NCBI GenBank assembly: GCA_964496505.1
Contig: CAZBZV010000011.1
Coordinates: 8,852 to 72,851, forward strand
Length of the DNA: 64,000 bases
Origin: JAABVY01 sp964496505
GTDB taxonomy: Bacteria; Zixibacteria; MSB-5A5; JAABVY01
Direction of reading: 5' to 3'
Positions 43,884 to 53,712 of this stretch are shown here, piece after piece (position 1 is the first letter of the stretch; each line of letters begins with the position of its first letter). Below the pieces are notes generated by a model. It saw nothing but the letters and a program-made list of their open reading frames with translations. It did no database searches and was not told the DNA's origin. A program made the translations under genes and the position numbers.

Positions 43884-45803
43884 TTAATAATAGTACCAAA
43901 TTGTACGGTATTCGGTAATATCCTCGCCTATTTCCTCCAGCCGCTGTAAATAATCATGGATAGAAACATCCGTATAATTATAAGGCGGTACAGGGGTTAC
44001 GAATTTCTCCCAGGGATGGAACTCGTAAACACGGCGGCCGTCTGGAAGAATCATGATCAGCCTGTGATCCTGCCATGAGCGCAGGTGATTTTTGCCGAGA
44101 CGCGGCACATTAAAAACCGGCTCATCGGTGCGATCCAGACCCGGAAATAGGCGGGCTTCCTCCTTGCGTTCCTGAAGGATTCGCGCCAGTGGGACACGGT
44201 AATAATCGGTCTCCTCTTTGCCTTTGGTGATGAAGGTATAGTATGGATCAACGCCAATTAACCTGAGACTCCTCCGCAAGGCTACCGTCTCGAAACGGCG
44301 GCTATTCTCGAAGGTGAAAACCTGCTGATTATAGACCGAAATCCCGCGCTTGCGCAGCTTTAGAACCGCCTGGGCAGCCTCGGGCGTTACCTCATAGGGA
44401 TGCTCGAAATGAGTGACGACACAGACCTCGCGCTTGCCCGGCTGCACATAACGCTCCAGCATGTCACATAATTCATCTGTTATCCTGAACGGTATCACCA
44501 CCGGCATTCTCGAACCAATCCTGATTCTATTGACATGATCAATATCTGCGATCTGGTCGAAAATCCGCCTTAGTTTGGCATCAGTCAGCACAAAGGGATC
44601 GCCTCCTGTCACCAGCACATCTCGAATGCTCTTGTGGCTCTTAATCCATTCTATCGCCCTATCTATCGTTTCCGGTTTACACACCGCTTTGGGATCCATA
44701 ACTTTCTCTATCTCCCAATTTCGCTGGCAGTAAACACAAATCTGCGAGCAGCTATTATAGGGCTTCAATATCAGAACTTCCGGATATCGTCGTGTGACAA
44801 GATCAACCGGTGAGGTGTCATGCTCGCCCATGAAATCGAAACGCATGCCCCTTTCCTGCTTGCTATGAGCAAATGACTCCACATAAGAGAGGGGCGGAAT
44901 TACCTGCGCCCGCACAGCATGATCGTACTTGCGGTCGGACTCCTTATCCATCAGGGAAATATAATATGGCGTTATTCCGAAAGGAATCCTGTATTCCTCA
45001 GCGATTTGAATCGCCCTTTTTTCATCTTCGGTAAGATCAATTAAATTCCCGAGTGCCTCCCCGCCGACATAAATATGCTTCAGATGCCACTTGTGATCCT
45101 GCCATTCCGATTCATTCCCGCCGAAATACTCCAAAATCCTGTTTCGGTTTTCTTGTCGTTTGCTGATTATCTCAGGTTCCAGTCCGGATTTATAGTGTGC
45201 AATCCTTTCCTCTGCACGTGAGGCAAGTTTATCCAGAAATGCTGAACGCAAAAGGGCGGCCTCGCGGCCGTCACGGGAAATGAAGCGTGGGATCGAGCGC
45301 TTCTCGGGCTTACCGGATTCGGAGTATATTGCGGTCAGTCCGATCACTGCCCTGAATAGATGGCTGAATTCGGAGATAAATCCTTTCGACAGTTCAGGTA
45401 TATTTTCAGGATGCATGCCGTGGGCAAGCATGTATAAATATGAAATTGCGCTCGTTCCGGTTCTTTTTTCATTGATCTGTGCGATAATGCTCTTGAATGC
45501 CCTTACGCTCTCTCGAATATTGGCCTTTTCGAGAATGTGCAGGTCATTATCTACATCAAAAACCTTATTTTCGCAGGCATTAAGATAATCATAGAGTGCC
45601 TGGCGAGCCTCTTCGATATCATCCGATTTCTTCAGAAGCTCGTAGATATCCGGATTGGCGAGCCAGAATTCAGGCAAATCTGTTTCGAAGATCTGCTCGA
45701 CCTGGGCCGGGGTAACCTCGAACCGATCCCGAAAAATATCCTCGTTGATTACTTCTGTGCCAATGATCTCATAGTTTTTGGGGGTCTTTCCATCGGTTTT
45801 CAT
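43884..45803 (-). CDS. KamA-family radical SAM protein (lysine 2,3-aminomutase-like)
   Basis: A 639-residue radical SAM enzyme. The cluster motif is in NSCSQICVYCQRNWE (C-x3-C-x2-C). VLVTGGDPFVLTD is the SAM-binding 'GGD' strand. HVNRIRIGSRMPVVIPFRIT and VCVVTHFEHPYEVTP match KamA/EpmB enzymes. The C-terminal PLP lysine, normally in a PGGGGK motif, is probably the Lys of VPRLGKNHLRS, so the glycine-rich part is altered. About 250 residues precede the core, much longer than classical aminomutases (about 420 in total), and appear helical. A GGGAGG precedes the ATG. Substrate could be lysine, glutamate or another amino acid; the sequence does not decide it. Confidence 0.85.
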   Translation of the reverse strand: MKTDGKTPKNYEIIGTEVINEDIFRDRFEVTPAQVEQIFETDLPEFWLANPDIYELLKKSDDIEEARQALYDYLNACENKVFDVDNDLHILEKANIRESVRAFKSIIAQINEKRTGTSAISYLYMLAHGMHPENIPELSKGFISEFSHLFRAVIGLTAIYSESGKPEKRSIPRFISRDGREAALLRSAFLDKLASRAEERIAHYKSGLEPEIISKRQENRNRILEYFGGNESEWQDHKWHLKHIYVGGEALGNLIDLTEDEKRAIQIAEEYRIPFGITPYYISLMDKESDRKYDHAVRAQVIPPLSYVESFAHSKQERGMRFDFMGEHDTSPVDLVTRRYPEVLILKPYNSCSQICVYCQRNWEIEKVMDPKAVCKPETIDRAIEWIKSHKSIRDVLVTGGDPFVLTDAKLRRIFDQIADIDHVNRIRIGSRMPVVIPFRITDELCDMLERYVQPGKREVCVVTHFEHPYEVTPEAAQAVLKLRKRGISVYNQQVFTFENSRRFETVALRRSLRLIGVDPYYTFITKGKEETDYYRVPLARILQERKEEARLFPGLDRTDEPVFNVPRLGKNHLRSWQDHRLIMILPDGRRVYEFHPWEKFVTPVPPYNYTDVSIHDYLQRLEEIGEDITEYRTIWYYY

Positions 45804-45993
45804 TATCGCCTCCCTGCCGTTAAAGCCATTTTATACTTCGGCAGATTCCGCAGTTATTAAACCGATCACTTAGGGATTGGTTCGGCTACCTTGATTATAC
45901 AAATTAAATCAGCAATAATCAAACCAAACTTCATCCTTCGGCAAATTGGCCTTTCCAATCCATATACGAGTGCAATATGCCCGATATGAGCAT

Positions 45994-46033
45994 AAAAAAA
46001 TGCTCCGCTTTTTGATAAAGCGCAGCATTTTCT
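45994..46033 (-). terminator. Rho-independent terminator of the giant HYR gene
   Basis: On the minus strand AAAATGCTGCGCTTT pairs with AAAGCGGAGCATTTT (one C/C mismatch), followed by a T-rich run. It lies 20 bases beyond the stop codon at 46053. Confidence 0.75.
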
Positions 46034-46052
46034 ATTCAGACAGACATATTGC

Positions 46053-49000
46053 TTATTTAAGCAGGATCATCTTGCGAGTCTGGCTGAACCTGTCATCAAC
46101 TCGAGCCTTGTAGAAGTAGATGCCGGAGGCGACTTCATTGCCGTGATCGTCGCGGGAATCCCACTTCACATTGACCGTTCCGGCATCGGAATAGCCGCTG
46201 AACTGACGCACCAACTGTCCCCTGATATTATAAATATCCAGGGACCAGTTGCCCGCTTCCGGAAGCGATAATATTATTTCCGTCTCCGGATTAAACGGGT
46301 TGGGATAATTCTGGCTCAATGCAAACTCGGTCGGCATCTCAACCTTACTCAGGATTATATCGAGCTGACTACCCTCATAATCGGAGGCCTCGGCTGAAAC
46401 AAGCTGAAGGCCTTCGGAGGCCTTGATGTTCACGATCTCATTTTCTCCGGCCGGTATTCTGTTCTGGTCGAAGCTGTAGATCAGGACATTCAACTTCTTA
46501 TCGACTACATCAGACATAATCGATAAGCTGCTTATATCCTCAGCCAATTCGACCTCGAATTCACCGGCAGCATTGTCAACATCGAATGACAGACGCAGCG
46601 CGCCCATATCGGTGTCGGCGCTGGTGCTAACGATGTAGCCCTCATCCTTTGCCTGCATAGTTAACAAAGCCTCTTCGGAATAAGGCGACAGTTTCGGTAC
46701 AGCCACAGCATCTCCACTCATTACCCTTATCAGATATACCAGGTCGCCAACCGTTAGTGTCTTGCCATCGGCATTAACATCTGAAGCGGCAACCTGTCCA
46801 TAGAGGCTGATCGTGAATACTCCCGGACCATATATAAAGTAATTGGTGTAAAGAACCGCATCTCCGACCTCGTTGGGAATCTCATTCATATTGATATCGC
46901 CGCGAAGGTCGATCGAATCGGGATGGCAGATTGCTATGTAGCCGTCGAAGAATTGGATACATCTGATAGGCACAGTCTTATCCCCGATCACACATTCATC
47001 GGTCGCGCCGGTACCGAAGAACCTTTCGCTTTCCGGGAAGTTCACATCATCGAACTCATCCCACCTGATTCCGCCGTACGGATCGTAAATCCTCTTGTCG
47101 ATATAGACCGTATCGCCCATATCATTGGCAAACATGTTGCTCCCGCAATCCATCCAGAAGAACTGCAGAGGATATGCCTGACCGCCAAAGTCACGGTTAT
47201 CGGTCACATAGAACTTCAGGTATGAAAGCACACCGTTGGGATCTAAGGCTGATTGATCAGGATGGGCCGGGCCGTTGTTAACATCGGCAATACCGACAAT
47301 CAGTATCATACCGCTGGGGCAGTTATCGCCGCAGTTTCCGAAAGGTCCGGTTCTGAAGGTGAAATATTCCCAATCGGCGATAGCATCGCCCTGCAGCGCC
47401 TCTATAAATGTGAAGGCCGTGGGATCGTAAGTTATCAGGAGTTCGAAACCGCCAATTGATGAGGTGTAATTGCTGATCATTATTGGAGCAAGAGTGTAGG
47501 TGCTGTTAAAGACGCATGCCGTATCGCCCAGGGCGACATCGATACATGTTATCGAATCACAGCTCTCATACACGACCACATTGACATCTATTGTCGCAAG
47601 GTCAACCGCTCCGCAGGGGTCGCTGACCTCGTACACGAATTCATAGGCAGAATCGACAACATCCGGAGTGAAACAGGTTCTTCCGGTACTCTGGTTAAAT
47701 GTACCGGGGCCCTGAATCTTGGAAATAGTTAATTCGCTTGTCGAATGATCCGGGTCGCTGATCGTGAATCCGTTAAAGCATCTTTCCGCCGGATCGGCAT
47801 CGGGACAATAGCCAAAGAAGAATTCATCCTGATTGGCGGATATTATCGGGGGCTGGTTTTCCGTTACGGTAACCGTAACGGTGCCCTCGTCGAATTCAGT
47901 GCAGTTGTCATAAACGCGAATCGTAAAGTTAAATGTTCCCGCTGTACCTGGATTGAAGCAAACCTCGCCGGTTTGCTGATCTATTGTCGCTCCGGCCGGA
48001 GCCGATGGCATCTCGAAATAAAGATCATCCGATGGCAGATCTGGATCGCTGGCCGAATTATCGAAACAGATTTGAGCATCGGCGTCGCAAACAAAAGTAT
48101 CGATATCCTCCGCAACCGTTATAGTCGGGGTGCTGTTTATAACGAACTCGACTTCGAATGAAGCCTCGCAGAATTCATCACAGGAGTCAGTGCAGGTGAC
48201 AGTCACCGATACAGTCTCGTCACCCTGTGGAGTATAGCACCAATTACCCGCATCCAGAGTACCTAGACCTGAGGATATCACACATTCATCAAGGTTATCC
48301 TCGGCATCTGTAGCCGAGACCGGAAGGCAGACCTCCGCCGGTGCGCACTGGAAGATCGTTGTGTCATTCGGCACATTGCAAACCGGAGCCGTATTATCCT
48401 CCACAGTTATAGTCTGCACGCATTGTGAAGAGTTGCCGCAGGCATCGGTCGATACCCATGTACGCGTTATAACTCCGGCATCCGTGACATCGCTGTAAGT
48501 GATAGTCGTAAGGGAGTCACAGTTATCCGTGGCTGAAGCGTTACCCGTATTTGACGGGTCTGTTGAACCGTTACAGGCAACAGTAATATCCGGAGGGCAT
48601 ATAATCTCCGGAGCAATCGTATCATCAATTATTATTATTTGCGCACATTCGGCATAATTGCCCGAAGCGTCAGTCGCACGATAGGTTCTGGTGATTGTCT
48701 CAGGACAGGTATTGTTATCCGAGACATCACCTATATGAGTCACTGTCGGATTCGGATCACAGTCGTCAGAAACTGTTACAGAGCCGATATCCACAGCCGG
48801 GATATCACCGGGACATTGCACCGAAACATCGTCCGGGCAGGCAATCGTTGGCGGTGTTGAATCCTCAATTGTGATAGTCTGATCACACTGATCAGTATTT
48901 CCGCAGTCATCGGTCGCTGTCCAGGTTCTGGTGATAACATCACCGGTCTGTGAATCGGCATAGGTTATATCAAGATTCGTATCGCAGTTGTCGGTTGCAG

Positions 49001-51590
49001 TGGCTGAACCGGTCGCTGACGGATCAGTCGATCCGTTGCAATCCACCGAAATATCTGCCGGGCAGGTTATCACGGGCGGCGTTGTATCATCAATTGTTAT
49101 TATCTGTGTACACTCGGCATAATTGCCTGAAGCGTCAGTGGCTCTGTAGGTTCTTGTGATGGTCTCAGGACAGGTGTTGTTATCCGAGACATCGCCTATA
49201 TGAGTCACAGTCGGATTCGGATCGCAGTCGTCAGAAACTGTTACCGAGCCAACATCAACAGCCGGTACATCGCCGGGGCACAGCACTGAAACATGGTCCG
49301 GGCAGGCAATTGTCGGCGGTGTCGCATCTTCAATGGTAATTGTCTGAACACACTGATCGGTATTACCGCAATCGTCAGTCGCTGTCCAGGTTCTGGTGAT
49401 AACATCACCGGTCTGTGAATCTGTGTATGTAATATCAAGATTCGTATCGCAATTGTCGGTCGCGGTTGCTGAACCGGTATTTGATGGGTCAGTCGATTCC
49501 GCACAGTCAACTACGATATCTGCCGGGCAGGTTATCACGGGCGGCGTTGTATCATCAATTGTTATTATCTGTGTACACTCGGCATAATTGCCTGAAGCGT
49601 CAGTGGCTCTGTAGGTTCTTGTGATGGTCTCAGGACAGGTGTTGTTATCCGAGACATCGCCTATATGAGTCACTGTCGGATTCGGATCGCAGTCGTCAGA
49701 GGCTGTCACCGAGCCAACATCCACAGCCGGAATATCGCCGGGGCACTGCACCGAAACATCGTCAGGGCAGGCCATTGTCGGAGGTGTCGTATCCTCGATT
49801 GTGATTGTCTGATCACACTGCGCCGAGTTTCCGCAATCGTCAGTAGCTGTCCAGGTACGCGTGATAACATCGCTGATCTGTGAATCGGAATATGTAATAT
49901 CCAGATTCGTATCGCAGTTATCTGTCGCGGTGGCTGAACCGGTCGCTGACGGATCAGCAGGATCATTGCAATCGACAGTGATATCTGCCGGGCAGGTTAT
50001 CACGGGCGGCGTTGTATCATCAATCGTTATTATCTGTGTGCACTCCGCATAATTGCCCGAAGCGTCAGTCGCACGATAGGTTCTGGTGATGGTCTCAGGA
50101 CAGGTGTTGTTATCCGAGACATCGCCTATATGAGTCACTGTCGGATTCGGATCGCAGTCGTCAGAGGCTGTCACCGAGCCAACATCCACAGCCGGAATAT
50201 CGCCGGGGCACTGCACCGAAACATCGTCAGGGCAGGCCATTGTCGGAGGTGTCGTATCCTCGATTGTGATTGTCTGATCACACTGCGCCGAGTTTCCGCA
50301 ATCGTCAGTAGCTGTCCAGGTACGCGTGATAACATCGCTGATCTGTGAATCGGAATATGTAATATCCAGATTCGTATCGCAGTTATCTGTCGCGGTGGCT
50401 GAACCGGTCGCTGACGGATCAGTCGATCCGTTGCAATCCACCGAAATATCTGCCGGGCAGGTTATGGCTGGTGCTTCGTTATCCTCAACAGTAATTGTCT
50501 GGACGCATACAGCCGAATCGCCGCACTCATCAACTGCCTTCCATCTGCGGCTGATCGTCTTTTCCTGCGGGCAGGCGCCGGCGGTTTCGGTATCGGTATA
50601 GGTTATGGTCGGTGCCGGGCCATGATCATCGCTGGCCGTAGCACTGCCGGTATTTGATGGATCGGTCGATTCCGAACATGAAACGGTAATATCGGCCGGG
50701 CATGTCACCACAGGTGCATCATTGATTTCCACTGTAACATCCAGGGTATCGAAATCTTCGGCACCCAGCTCATCAGTTACCTTGAAAATAAACCTATAGG
50801 TCATATCCGCACTGCCTGGAGTGAAGCAGTGTGTAGCGCTAATCGGCCCCACATCGGTTATGGGAGTAAAAACACCCTCACCCGAAATCATCTCGAGCGT
50901 AAGAGTATCTCCCTCGCAGTTAGCATCATCGGCATCGATATCGAAGCAAATCTGCTCGGGATCGCATTGAAAATATGAAACATCATCTGGAAGAGTCACG
51001 ACAGGCTCCTGGTTGGCAAAACGCACTTTGACAATCAGGTCATTATAATCCATATCGCCGCCGTTCTCCAGATCCTCCCAGCAAACCAGATATTCATGCG
51101 GGTTTCCGGTCGAGTATACACTTGCATGATCATAATTATCTGAATTCATGAATGCCTCGGTCATCCACAAATAATAAGTCGATAGATTCGGTTCCATGTA
51201 GAAGCCGATCGAATCACCGCTGGTCACGGTAAATGTGGTTGAATCACCGGGACTATTGCTCCCCGAAAAGAGCTGGTTTAGAACACTGGTGTCACCGGCA
51301 ACATACCATCCCGAATTGGCGCTGATTGACGATCCGGCAACCTCTATAATGATAGTGGCAAGATTCTGTCCGGGAAGCGCACAGAACTTTTCAATACCAA
51401 GCTCATCTTCAGTCTCGTCAATATCGTATCCAAGACTGTCAAAAATTTGCTGCAGGCTCGGTTCAGCCCTGTCCATCTTGACGCTCAGTGAATCTTTCCA
51501 CCATTCATCACCCTCCTGTGCATTTGATACTGAATTGAAAACGAATAAGAATAGCCCCAGAAACAATAGCAGCGTAACCAATCGTTGCAT
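46053..51590 (-). CDS. Giant secreted HYR-repeat protein with cohesin-like domain, dockerin-like segment and sorting tail
   Basis: An 1845-residue surface protein. Order: signal peptide (LVTLLLFLGLFLFVFNSVSN); a DUF4114-like domain (YLVCWEDLENGGDMDYNDLI, about 165-185); one Ig-like domain; ten HYR domains of about 78 residues (ITCPADITVDC ... TATDDCGNSAQCDQTITIED, alternating with ACPDDVSVQCPGDIPAVDVG); three more Ig-like repeats; then a cohesin-like domain (SIGGFELLITYDPTAFTFIE ... NGVLSYLKFYVT). A dockerin-like segment (DINMNEIPNEVGDAVLYTNY, DVNADGKTLTVGDLVYLIR) and the FlgD-like sorting tail (LSQNYPNPFNPETEI ... GIYFYKA ... RKMILLK) finish it. HYR domains are adhesive Ig-like modules. I start at the ATG ending at 51590, five bases after GGGAG. 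A likely scaffold or adhesin; this is inference. Confidence 0.85.
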   Translation of the reverse strand: MQRLVTLLLFLGLFLFVFNSVSNAQEGDEWWKDSLSVKMDRAEPSLQQIFDSLGYDIDETEDELGIEKFCALPGQNLATIIIEVAGSSISANSGWYVAGDTSVLNQLFSGSNSPGDSTTFTVTSGDSIGFYMEPNLSTYYLWMTEAFMNSDNYDHASVYSTGNPHEYLVCWEDLENGGDMDYNDLIVKVRFANQEPVVTLPDDVSYFQCDPEQICFDIDADDANCEGDTLTLEMISGEGVFTPITDVGPISATHCFTPGSADMTYRFIFKVTDELGAEDFDTLDVTVEINDAPVVTCPADITVSCSESTDPSNTGSATASDDHGPAPTITYTDTETAGACPQEKTISRRWKAVDECGDSAVCVQTITVEDNEAPAITCPADISVDCNGSTDPSATGSATATDNCDTNLDITYSDSQISDVITRTWTATDDCGNSAQCDQTITIEDTTPPTMACPDDVSVQCPGDIPAVDVGSVTASDDCDPNPTVTHIGDVSDNNTCPETITRTYRATDASGNYAECTQIITIDDTTPPVITCPADITVDCNDPADPSATGSATATDNCDTNLDITYSDSQISDVITRTWTATDDCGNSAQCDQTITIEDTTPPTMACPDDVSVQCPGDIPAVDVGSVTASDDCDPNPTVTHIGDVSDNNTCPETITRTYRATDASGNYAECTQIITIDDTTPPVITCPADIVVDCAESTDPSNTGSATATDNCDTNLDITYTDSQTGDVITRTWTATDDCGNTDQCVQTITIEDATPPTIACPDHVSVLCPGDVPAVDVGSVTVSDDCDPNPTVTHIGDVSDNNTCPETITRTYRATDASGNYAECTQIITIDDTTPPVITCPADISVDCNGSTDPSATGSATATDNCDTNLDITYADSQTGDVITRTWTATDDCGNTDQCDQTITIEDSTPPTIACPDDVSVQCPGDIPAVDIGSVTVSDDCDPNPTVTHIGDVSDNNTCPETITRTYRATDASGNYAECAQIIIIDDTIAPEIICPPDITVACNGSTDPSNTGNASATDNCDSLTTITYSDVTDAGVITRTWVSTDACGNSSQCVQTITVEDNTAPVCNVPNDTTIFQCAPAEVCLPVSATDAEDNLDECVISSGLGTLDAGNWCYTPQGDETVSVTVTCTDSCDEFCEASFEVEFVINSTPTITVAEDIDTFVCDADAQICFDNSASDPDLPSDDLYFEMPSAPAGATIDQQTGEVCFNPGTAGTFNFTIRVYDNCTEFDEGTVTVTVTENQPPIISANQDEFFFGYCPDADPAERCFNGFTISDPDHSTSELTISKIQGPGTFNQSTGRTCFTPDVVDSAYEFVYEVSDPCGAVDLATIDVNVVVYESCDSITCIDVALGDTACVFNSTYTLAPIMISNYTSSIGGFELLITYDPTAFTFIEALQGDAIADWEYFTFRTGPFGNCGDNCPSGMILIVGIADVNNGPAHPDQSALDPNGVLSYLKFYVTDNRDFGGQAYPLQFFWMDCGSNMFANDMGDTVYIDKRIYDPYGGIRWDEFDDVNFPESERFFGTGATDECVIGDKTVPIRCIQFFDGYIAICHPDSIDLRGDINMNEIPNEVGDAVLYTNYFIYGPGVFTISLYGQVAASDVNADGKTLTVGDLVYLIRVMSGDAVAVPKLSPYSEEALLTMQAKDEGYIVSTSADTDMGALRLSFDVDNAAGEFEVELAEDISSLSIMSDVVDKKLNVLIYSFDQNRIPAGENEIVNIKASEGLQLVSAEASDYEGSQLDIILSKVEMPTEFALSQNYPNPFNPETEIILSLPEAGNWSLDIYNIRGQLVRQFSGYSDAGTVNVKWDSRDDHGNEVASGIYFYKARVDDRFSQTRKMILLK
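48590..50470 (-). repeat. Tandem 465-bp repeat units encoding paired HYR domains
   Basis: Four units of about 465 bases (two HYR domains each) lie head to tail. Most copies differ at many third positions, but 49621-49957 and 50086-50422 are identical over 337 bases by eye. That means a recent duplication or gene-conversion event between adjacent units. It could also be a source of assembly error. Confidence 0.85.
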
Positions 51591-52084
51591 AATCACTCCC
51601 ATCCCTTATATAAGATCATATTTTTCGATAGCAAACAGCCTCGGGATTCTTTTTAACCATAGCAAGCAATGTGGGGAGGGTATTCAATAATAGAAACCCG
51701 CTCACAATATCCCTGATAAAAATCGCAACTAATCTTTACTGACACTTGCTTCACAGTCTCGAAGTAATTTAGAAGATGATCCCAAAACTTGTTTAAAATA
51801 TGTCAATGAAAAGCATATTTGTCAAGGTAAAAAAACAGGCTTAACCTATTTTTTTTCAAGCCCTTATCCTAAATACCAGATTGATATAGTCTTATATATA
51901 TCGAATACTATTTTAATCCCGCAAAAATATTGCGGTGTCAGCGCATCATTAATCCTTCAATAAACGAAATCATAAAATCCCTGTTGTGGTTGTGATTCCC
52001 CTGAATTTTCGTCCTGCAAAAAAGCAATTACAGAGATTGAATCAAGTATGTAAACTCTTGTCCGATAACTGAAAAAGGGATTAT
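51591..52084. other. Divergent intergenic region, AT-rich
   Basis: Nearly 500 bases between the giant HYR gene and the sigma-54 activator gene. A minus-strand TTGACA (51820-51825) with a 17-base spacer and CATATT (51797-51802) is a weak promoter candidate about 200 bases before the HYR start. No gene or strong hairpin seen. Confidence 0.4.
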
Positions 52085-53452
52085 ATGCCGGAGAAAACAG
52101 TAATATACGGAAATATAGTCGGGCCTGAGGAACGTGATAAGATCGGACGCTCGTTCCCTGAGTCGAATGAATTCCTGTCATGGCATGCCGACTCGAAGTC
52201 CTTCCAGAATACCGGGGAGCAACCGTCCATAGTATTCATTGATCTGGACAATCCTCAGTTTGCGGCCTCGGAATTCCTGGCTTCGCTTGCGACGTCAGGC
52301 AAAGATGTCAGAATAATAGGAAAGTCCGAGAGTTCCGATTTAAATGAGGCAATTCGCGTTTCCAAGCTGGGCGTTTCGGAGATATTAACTCAGGACGAAT
52401 GCTTCGACAGGCTTTGTAAAATCCTTGAAGACAACAAAGAGGATGCCAGAGAGGATGAAAGCAGAACCTCCAAATTCGGCGTCAACAGCCTGATCGGACG
52501 CTCTCCTCAAATCGCCGAGATCCGCAAGACAATCAATCTCCTCTCGGACGTTGATTTTCCGAGTGCATTAATACTGGGTGAAACTGGCACCGGCAAGAGC
52601 TTCATTTCAAAGATACTTCACAATACCGGACTACGCGCCAAGCATAACCTGGTTGAGGTTAACTGCTCGGCAATTCCGGATGAGCTATTTGAATCCGAGC
52701 TTTTCGGTCATGTCAAAGGCGCTTTTACCGATGCGCGTACGGAAAAGGTCGGGCTCTTTGAATATGCCGAATACGGTACGCTGTTTCTTGACGAGGTCGG
52801 CAGCCTGACTTCATCGGCTCAGGCCAAGCTTTTGAAAATAATCGAGGATAAAAAACTAAGACGGGTTGGGGATGTTCATGAAAAGGACATCAACGTACGC
52901 GTGGTTGCGGCCACCAATATGGATTTTTCGAAGGCAATCGAATCCGGTACATTCAGAGAAGACCTCTTTTTCAGGCTCAACCTGCTGGTAATCGAAATCC
53001 CTCCGCTGCGAGAACGTCCCGAAGATCTGGAGCCGCTGATAAATCATTACCTTAAATATTATGCCGGCCTTTATAAAATTCCCAGGATCAGGATATCAAG
53101 TGAAGCTCTGGAATCGATGGCCAAATACAACTGGCCGGGAAATGTGCGCGAGCTTTGCAATGTTATCGAACGAGCAGTCTTACTATCGAAAAGCGGCAAG
53201 ATCGATTCCGAGGATGTTCAGGCCGCCTTTAAACGAGGCCGGATCGGACTGAAAGACCGCAAAAAGATTATACTCGAGGTCCCGGATCAGGGCCTGCCGC
53301 TTTCGCAAATCGAACAGACTGTAGTCAAACAGGTTCTGGATATGTGTAACTGGAATAAAAGCGAAGCGGCCAAATTTCTGGATATATCTCGTCCCCGCCT
53401 GAGGCGAATCCTGGCGAGTGCCGGAGTGGAACAAAATAGACGCGAAAGATAG
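52085..53452 (+). CDS. Sigma-54-dependent transcriptional activator (NtrC-type)
   Basis: A 455-residue enhancer-binding protein. Residues 1-120 look like a degenerate receiver (IVFIDLDNPQF carries the only acidic candidates, Asp53 and Asp55; the acidic pair near the N-terminus is absent), so control may not be by phosphorylation. The AAA+ domain spans about 135-365: Walker A GETGTGKS (165-172), the sigma-54 contact loop GAFTDA (212-217; GAFTGA in most proteins), Walker B GTLFLDE (231-237), and the RLNLLVIEIPPLRERPEDL sensor region. The C-terminal helix-turn-helix is NWNKSEAAKFLDISRPRLRR. The gene lies 260 bases upstream of an operon with a sigma-54-like promoter, its most likely target. Confidence 0.9.
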   Translation: MPEKTVIYGNIVGPEERDKIGRSFPESNEFLSWHADSKSFQNTGEQPSIVFIDLDNPQFAASEFLASLATSGKDVRIIGKSESSDLNEAIRVSKLGVSEILTQDECFDRLCKILEDNKEDAREDESRTSKFGVNSLIGRSPQIAEIRKTINLLSDVDFPSALILGETGTGKSFISKILHNTGLRAKHNLVEVNCSAIPDELFESELFGHVKGAFTDARTEKVGLFEYAEYGTLFLDEVGSLTSSAQAKLLKIIEDKKLRRVGDVHEKDINVRVVAATNMDFSKAIESGTFREDLFFRLNLLVIEIPPLRERPEDLEPLINHYLKYYAGLYKIPRIRISSEALESMAKYNWPGNVRELCNVIERAVLLSKSGKIDSEDVQAAFKRGRIGLKDRKKIILEVPDQGLPLSQIEQTVVKQVLDMCNWNKSEAAKFLDISRPRLRRILASAGVEQNRRER

Positions 53453-53642
53453 AAACGGAACAAAACGTTCCAATCTGACCCATAATCGGCCTATCTAACC
53501 GAAACGCATAAAGATAAACCCAACCTCCCAAAAACCGCTGGAACAATTCATTCCATTTGCCCCGATTGTGACTAATATCAAAATATTTGAATAATCCCCG
53601 CATTGTGTTGTCTATCATAGACTTATCAATGCCTTTTCATTT

Positions 53643-53658
53643 TGGCACAGCCTATGCG
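53643..53658 (+). promoter_or_regulatory. Sigma-54 (RpoN) promoter of the lipoprotein-TPR-HD-GYP operon
   Basis: TGGCACAGCCTATGCG: a perfect TGGCAC -24 element and a -12 GC at 53656-53657, exactly ten bases after the GG (53644-53645). The start of transcription is expected near 53669, 44 bases before the ATG at 53713. The activator gene lies immediately upstream, which strengthens the call. Confidence 0.7.
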
Positions 53659-53712
53659 ACAGTCTAAAGCGAAAGAGAAAAAGCCGAAAGGCAAAACCAA
53701 AGGAGCTTTTTG

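Noticed and set aside
48590..50470. Regular repeats that might be taken for a CRISPR array
   Set aside because: The 465-base units are coding, lie in one open frame and translate to HYR domains; there are no short direct repeats with unique spacers.
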